From: a virus | Direction: 5' to 3' (one strand) | Virus record (IMG/VR): IMGVR_UViG_3300035034_001280 | Location: 1-25,792 of that record | DNA length: 25,792 nucleotides | Shown: positions 23,552 to 25,792 of the stretch, one piece after another | Position numbering within the stretch: the first letter of the stretch is position 1 | How the letters are laid out: every line of letters starts with the position of its first letter | Notes under the pieces: generated by a model | Told to the model about the DNA's origin: nothing | Databases searched by the model: none | The model's input: only the letters and a program-made list of their open reading frames with translations | Made by a program: the position numbers and the translations under genes

Positions 23552-23763
23552 TCTTTTCCTCCAATATTCAATGAAAGGTCAATGACCTTCAATACAGTAA
23601 TATTTATATTAGAATGATAGTCCTCATCCTTTACCAATTTAATTTTTACTTTTGGTATCTTCTTTTCAACGGTAACAATAGACGCACCACCACCACCTGA
23701 ACCACCTCTATAAGTGCCAGCACCACCACAATCATTTGTTAATGGTATGAAATAAAAAGACAT
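23545..23763 (-). CDS. Small Gly-rich hypothetical protein
   Basis: The predicted protein has 72 residues. A hydrophobic start is followed by a Gly-rich linker (residues 13-26) and a Lys/Val-rich beta stretch (VEKKIPKVKIKLVK). No family is recognised. ATG 23763 has AAGGA 6 bases upstream, and the stop overlaps the next gene by 7 bases. Gly-rich linkers are common in small virion proteins. Confidence 0.62.
   Translation of the reverse strand: MSFYFIPLTNDCGGAGTYRGGSGGGGASIVTVEKKIPKVKIKLVKDEDYHSNINITVLKVIDLSLNIGGKEC
23601..23608 (-). promoter_or_regulatory. T4-type late promoter for the acidic protein gene
   Basis: The minus strand reads TATAAATA, an exact late octamer, within the 3' part of the 72-aa gene and 50 bases before ATG 23551. 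Confidence 0.55.
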
Positions 23764-23772
23764 TATGATTCC

Positions 23773-24000
23773 TTAGAATATAGTTTTTACTGCCCCACCA
23801 ACCAAAGTGTAGGCATGGGTGACCTGTTTTACTGCACCACCCACAAGAACATACATCCCCGTACATGTTTTTACAACACCACCCACAAGAACACGTGCAA
23901 CGGCTGCGACAGCAACAGGGATACGAATATCCTTTGCACCCCATTGTGAACCTGTTCCTGTTATTCTACAATCATGTGCATACCAATTAGAAACTGCCAT
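23773..24000 (-). CDS. Small repeat protein, fibre or tail tip type
   Basis: The predicted protein has 75 residues and contains three copies of a 14-residue repeat with the core [VT]LVGG[AV]VK (residues 37-44, 51-58 and 65-72). Similar short [YV]VxxGxVK repeats occur in phage tail proteins where they stack as beta turns. ATG 24000 has AAGGA 6 bases upstream. A shorter overlapping frame (23732..23944) is rejected as a shadow. Function unknown, virion component likely. Confidence 0.72.
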   Translation of the reverse strand: MAVSNWYAHDCRITGTGSQWGAKDIRIPVAVAAVARVLVGGVVKTCTGMYVLVGGAVKQVTHAYTLVGGAVKTIF

Positions 24001-24009
24001 AATATATCC

Positions 24010-24891
24010 TTATAATTGAGTTGGTGTTATGAAGTTAGTGATAACCCCATAAACATCAACATTAGGCCCAACAATACAATATCGTTGAGCGAGGTCACTG
24101 TTATTAAACGTGAATACTGCCTCACCTGATTGAACGGCAGGAATTACTGGATTTGCTGTATCAGCGCCAGTTTTAGTGCCGACTGTTCCGCTTAATTCAA
24201 GTGCGCCGGTTGTTGCATTGTAGCAACGAACCAAAGTACCGTTTGCATAAGCAAGGCCAGCAAAGTCATGCATTTTAACTCGGATTTCGGTTGGGTTACC
24301 AATGTTTGTTCCAGAAAATGTAAAAGTATCAAGCCCGTAGTCGTTGTTCCACGTTGTACCTGATGAGGGCATCGTCAAACGAACACGAACCAAAACTGAG
24401 GTACTTGCTGTATCGCCCCCCGCCAACGCAAAGGTTCGTAACGCCCAAATATCTGAGCCATCATCGTCTACCTTGTTTGGGTCGTCGGTTCCACCGAATG
24501 ATGCACCTGAGTTTACCCAACCAGCGCCGTTCTTGTTAATTTGAACTTGGCCAGTAACGTTATTATCATCACCACGTTGATTGGTGTAGAATGTCATTGT
24601 CCAATCGTACAAGAAAAAGTTCAGCGCAGTATCAAATCGGAGATAGAAAATATCATTGAATTCGCCGGGATTCGACATTTCAGTGTAAAGATACCCGCCC
24701 GAACCTCCTTGACCGGAAGTTGGGCCTACACCGTTTGATGGTGTACCACCAATGTTCCAACACCACCGTCTTGTAGTATTCGCTGCCTGTGGTAGAGTTG
24801 CGTTTGTTACAACAGGGTCGGTATAAAGAAATCTATCCGCGTCTGCGCCAGTTTGTGTCGCAAATGTAAAAGGGCCGTGAACTAAAGGCAT
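24010..24891 (-). CDS. Beta-rich virion protein, possible adhesin-type domain
   Basis: The predicted protein has 293 residues. The order GTPSNGVGPTSG, LYTEMSNPG, FLRFDTAL-like strand (IFYLRFDTALNFFLYDW) and VQINKNGAGW resembles the jelly-roll layout of MAM/CUB-like adhesion domains. A later VRVRLTMPSSGTTWNNDYGLDTF strand pair fits the same fold. The last about 90 residues form a second beta domain ending in VYGVITNFI. It starts 3 bases after the stop of the 94-aa gene. A role in surface binding or as a tail adapter is possible. The fold call is from pattern only. Confidence 0.65.
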   Translation of the reverse strand: MPLVHGPFTFATQTGADADRFLYTDPVVTNATLPQAANTTRRWCWNIGGTPSNGVGPTSGQGGSGGYLYTEMSNPGEFNDIFYLRFDTALNFFLYDWTMTFYTNQRGDDNNVTGQVQINKNGAGWVNSGASFGGTDDPNKVDDDGSDIWALRTFALAGGDTASTSVLVRVRLTMPSSGTTWNNDYGLDTFTFSGTNIGNPTEIRVKMHDFAGLAYANGTLVRCYNATTGALELSGTVGTKTGADTANPVIPAVQSGEAVFTFNNSDLAQRYCIVGPNVDVYGVITNFITPTQL

Positions 24892-24894
24892 AAT

Positions 24895-25179
24895 TTACAC
24901 CATTATTGCACCTTCATATGTTGGCAACGATTGCAACCACATATAAAGAGCAGTCCTAATATTTTCATAGGTTAATGTATTAACAGTTGGTGGAATTTCG
25001 TAAACGAATAACTTCGTATCAATTGGGTAAATTTCCAACAATCGTGAATCGTTGTCAACATACATGCCAACAACAATAGTACATTCTGAATTTTCAAAGT
25101 CAAGATTCGCCAAACTGATAATGCGGTGATATGTGCAGTCAACACCTGTTCTCGATTTAATTGTTTTTTGTAAAGCCAT
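24895..25179 (-). CDS. Hypothetical protein (94 aa)
   Basis: The predicted protein has 94 residues, alpha/beta, with no recognised family. ALQKTIKSRTGVDCTYHRII at the start and WLQSLPTYEGAIMV at the end bracket a beta core (CTIVVGMYVDNDSRLLEI). Small proteins of this look are common next to phage fibre genes. ATG 25179 has AAGGAG 5 bases upstream, so it is likely well translated. Confidence 0.7.
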   Translation of the reverse strand: MALQKTIKSRTGVDCTYHRIISLANLDFENSECTIVVGMYVDNDSRLLEIYPIDTKLFVYEIPPTVNTLTYENIRTALYMWLQSLPTYEGAIMV

Positions 25180-25188
25180 ATATTCTCC

Positions 25189-25792
25189 TTATGGTGTATA
25201 AACTAAGATTACCCCACCGTCACCTAAGAAGTCACCAGCAACAGGTGTAGTAGTCATTAGTTTAACATTTCTCATTCTGTTTGTCGTATAATCAGTACCA
25301 CTATTTGAAATTAAATTTCCTGTCATAGTCTGACCACCAGCAGTTTTTACAATAGTCGTATCGTAACCCTGAACAGTCACACCAATAGAAGCACTCTTTA
25401 GTATAGTTGCATCATACGCTTCCACGGAGACACCAATATCAGCATCCCTTAAAATGGTAGCGTCAATCACTTCATAACGTGCGTCACCCCTCGTATCATT
25501 GTGATACTGAGGATGGTCATCGGCATTCAGTAATGTGAGTTCACCGTGAGTTGGTGTATATAATGGTGCAAGTTTTTCGTTGCCACCAAGACTCATGGTT
25601 TCAATAATTCTTGCCATAGTTACATCAGTAAGATCAGTTGTTCCTTCTTGTACAATCAACCAACCCCTCAATATTGAACCATAAAGGGCATAACTCGTTT
25701 CTAATCCAATAATAGGTTCCGATGTATGTATACCATATATAGCATCTTGCATTGTATCATATTCAGATTGACCGTAAAGAATATCAACAACA
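25189..25792 (-). CDS. Tail fibre-like protein, N-terminal part outside window
   Basis: The frame is open from the window edge, so the N-terminus is missing. An internal ATG at 25752 is probably not the start, since upstream codons VVDILYGQSEYDT continue the same repeat-like pattern (YGQSEYDTMQDAIYG). At least 201 residues are seen. LLNADDHPQYHNDTRGDARY is a well-known phage fibre motif, and two copies of AYDATILKSASIGVTVQGYD-type repeats follow. It ends in a Gly-Asp-Gly-rich beta end. A fibre or baseplate appendage role is likely. Confidence 0.8.
   Translation of the reverse strand, partial: VVDILYGQSEYDTMQDAIYGIHTSEPIIGLETSYALYGSILRGWLIVQEGTTDLTDVTMARIIETMSLGGNEKLAPLYTPTHGELTLLNADDHPQYHNDTRGDARYEVIDATILRDADIGVSVEAYDATILKSASIGVTVQGYDTTIVKTAGGQTMTGNLISNSGTDYTTNRMRNVKLMTTTPVAGDFLGDGGVILVYTP

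Noticed and set aside
23732-23944. Cys-rich 70-aa frame overlapping the 75-aa repeat protein
   Set aside because: It is an out-of-frame reading of the same repeat. The 75-aa frame has the better start, ribosome-binding site and repeat logic.

Overview
This window is a piece of a tailed bacteriophage genome, most likely a T4-like myovirus. Every gene I can support lies on the minus strand, so the text follows transcription from right to left. Three things point to a T4-like phage. The last gene (1..719, cut by the window edge) reads as the N-terminal part of a T4 gp20-type portal protein. Large modular tail-fibre proteins fill the right half. The 8-base T4 late-promoter sequence TATAAATA sits 28-50 bases upstream of four genes on the minus strand, and I found no copy on the plus strand. 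The base composition is AT-leaning. The host cannot be read from the sequence. No stretch longer than 300 bases lacks a gene, and I see no tRNA, IS element or CRISPR array.

Region 1 (25792 to 22648) holds a fibre-like protein cut by the right edge, a 94-aa protein, a 293-aa beta-rich protein, and four small structural or accessory proteins. Region 2 (22583 to 14803) begins with a strong terminator whose U-tract runs straight into a late promoter. It contains a giant 1879-aa fibre built from repeats, two small proteins, a 450-aa fibre-type protein with a C-terminal domain common in T4-like phages, and another strong terminator.

Region 3 (14802 to 11962) couples a small helical protein, a full radical SAM/SPASM enzyme and a cysteine-rich tail protein. 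The tail protein carries the start of an S74 (endosialidase-type) chaperone domain. The rest of that domain is a separate ORF that starts at a TAATG junction with its own Shine-Dalgarno sequence. A hypothetical protein follows.

Region 4 (11962 to 746) is a compact, unusual operon in which all genes overlap or abut. In transcription order it holds a GT32-like glycosyltransferase, a possible second transferase, a radical SAM enzyme, a GT2 glycosyltransferase, three more radical SAM enzymes, a U32-like Fe-S protein, a fifth radical SAM enzyme, the two halves of a split transketolase, two short-chain dehydrogenase/epimerase proteins, a PIG-L deacetylase and a NodB-type deacetylase. The portal gene comes next.

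The best reading is that regions 3 and 4 are an accessory cassette lodged between the fibre genes and the head genes. The glycosyltransferases, epimerases, deacetylases and transketolase point to synthesis or remodelling of a sugar, either on the virion or on the host surface. The six radical SAM enzymes are the unexplained part. One is coupled to a fibre protein with a duplicated CxCx3C motif that could be its substrate; the other five could modify sugars or peptides. These roles are inferences from domain motifs and gene order.
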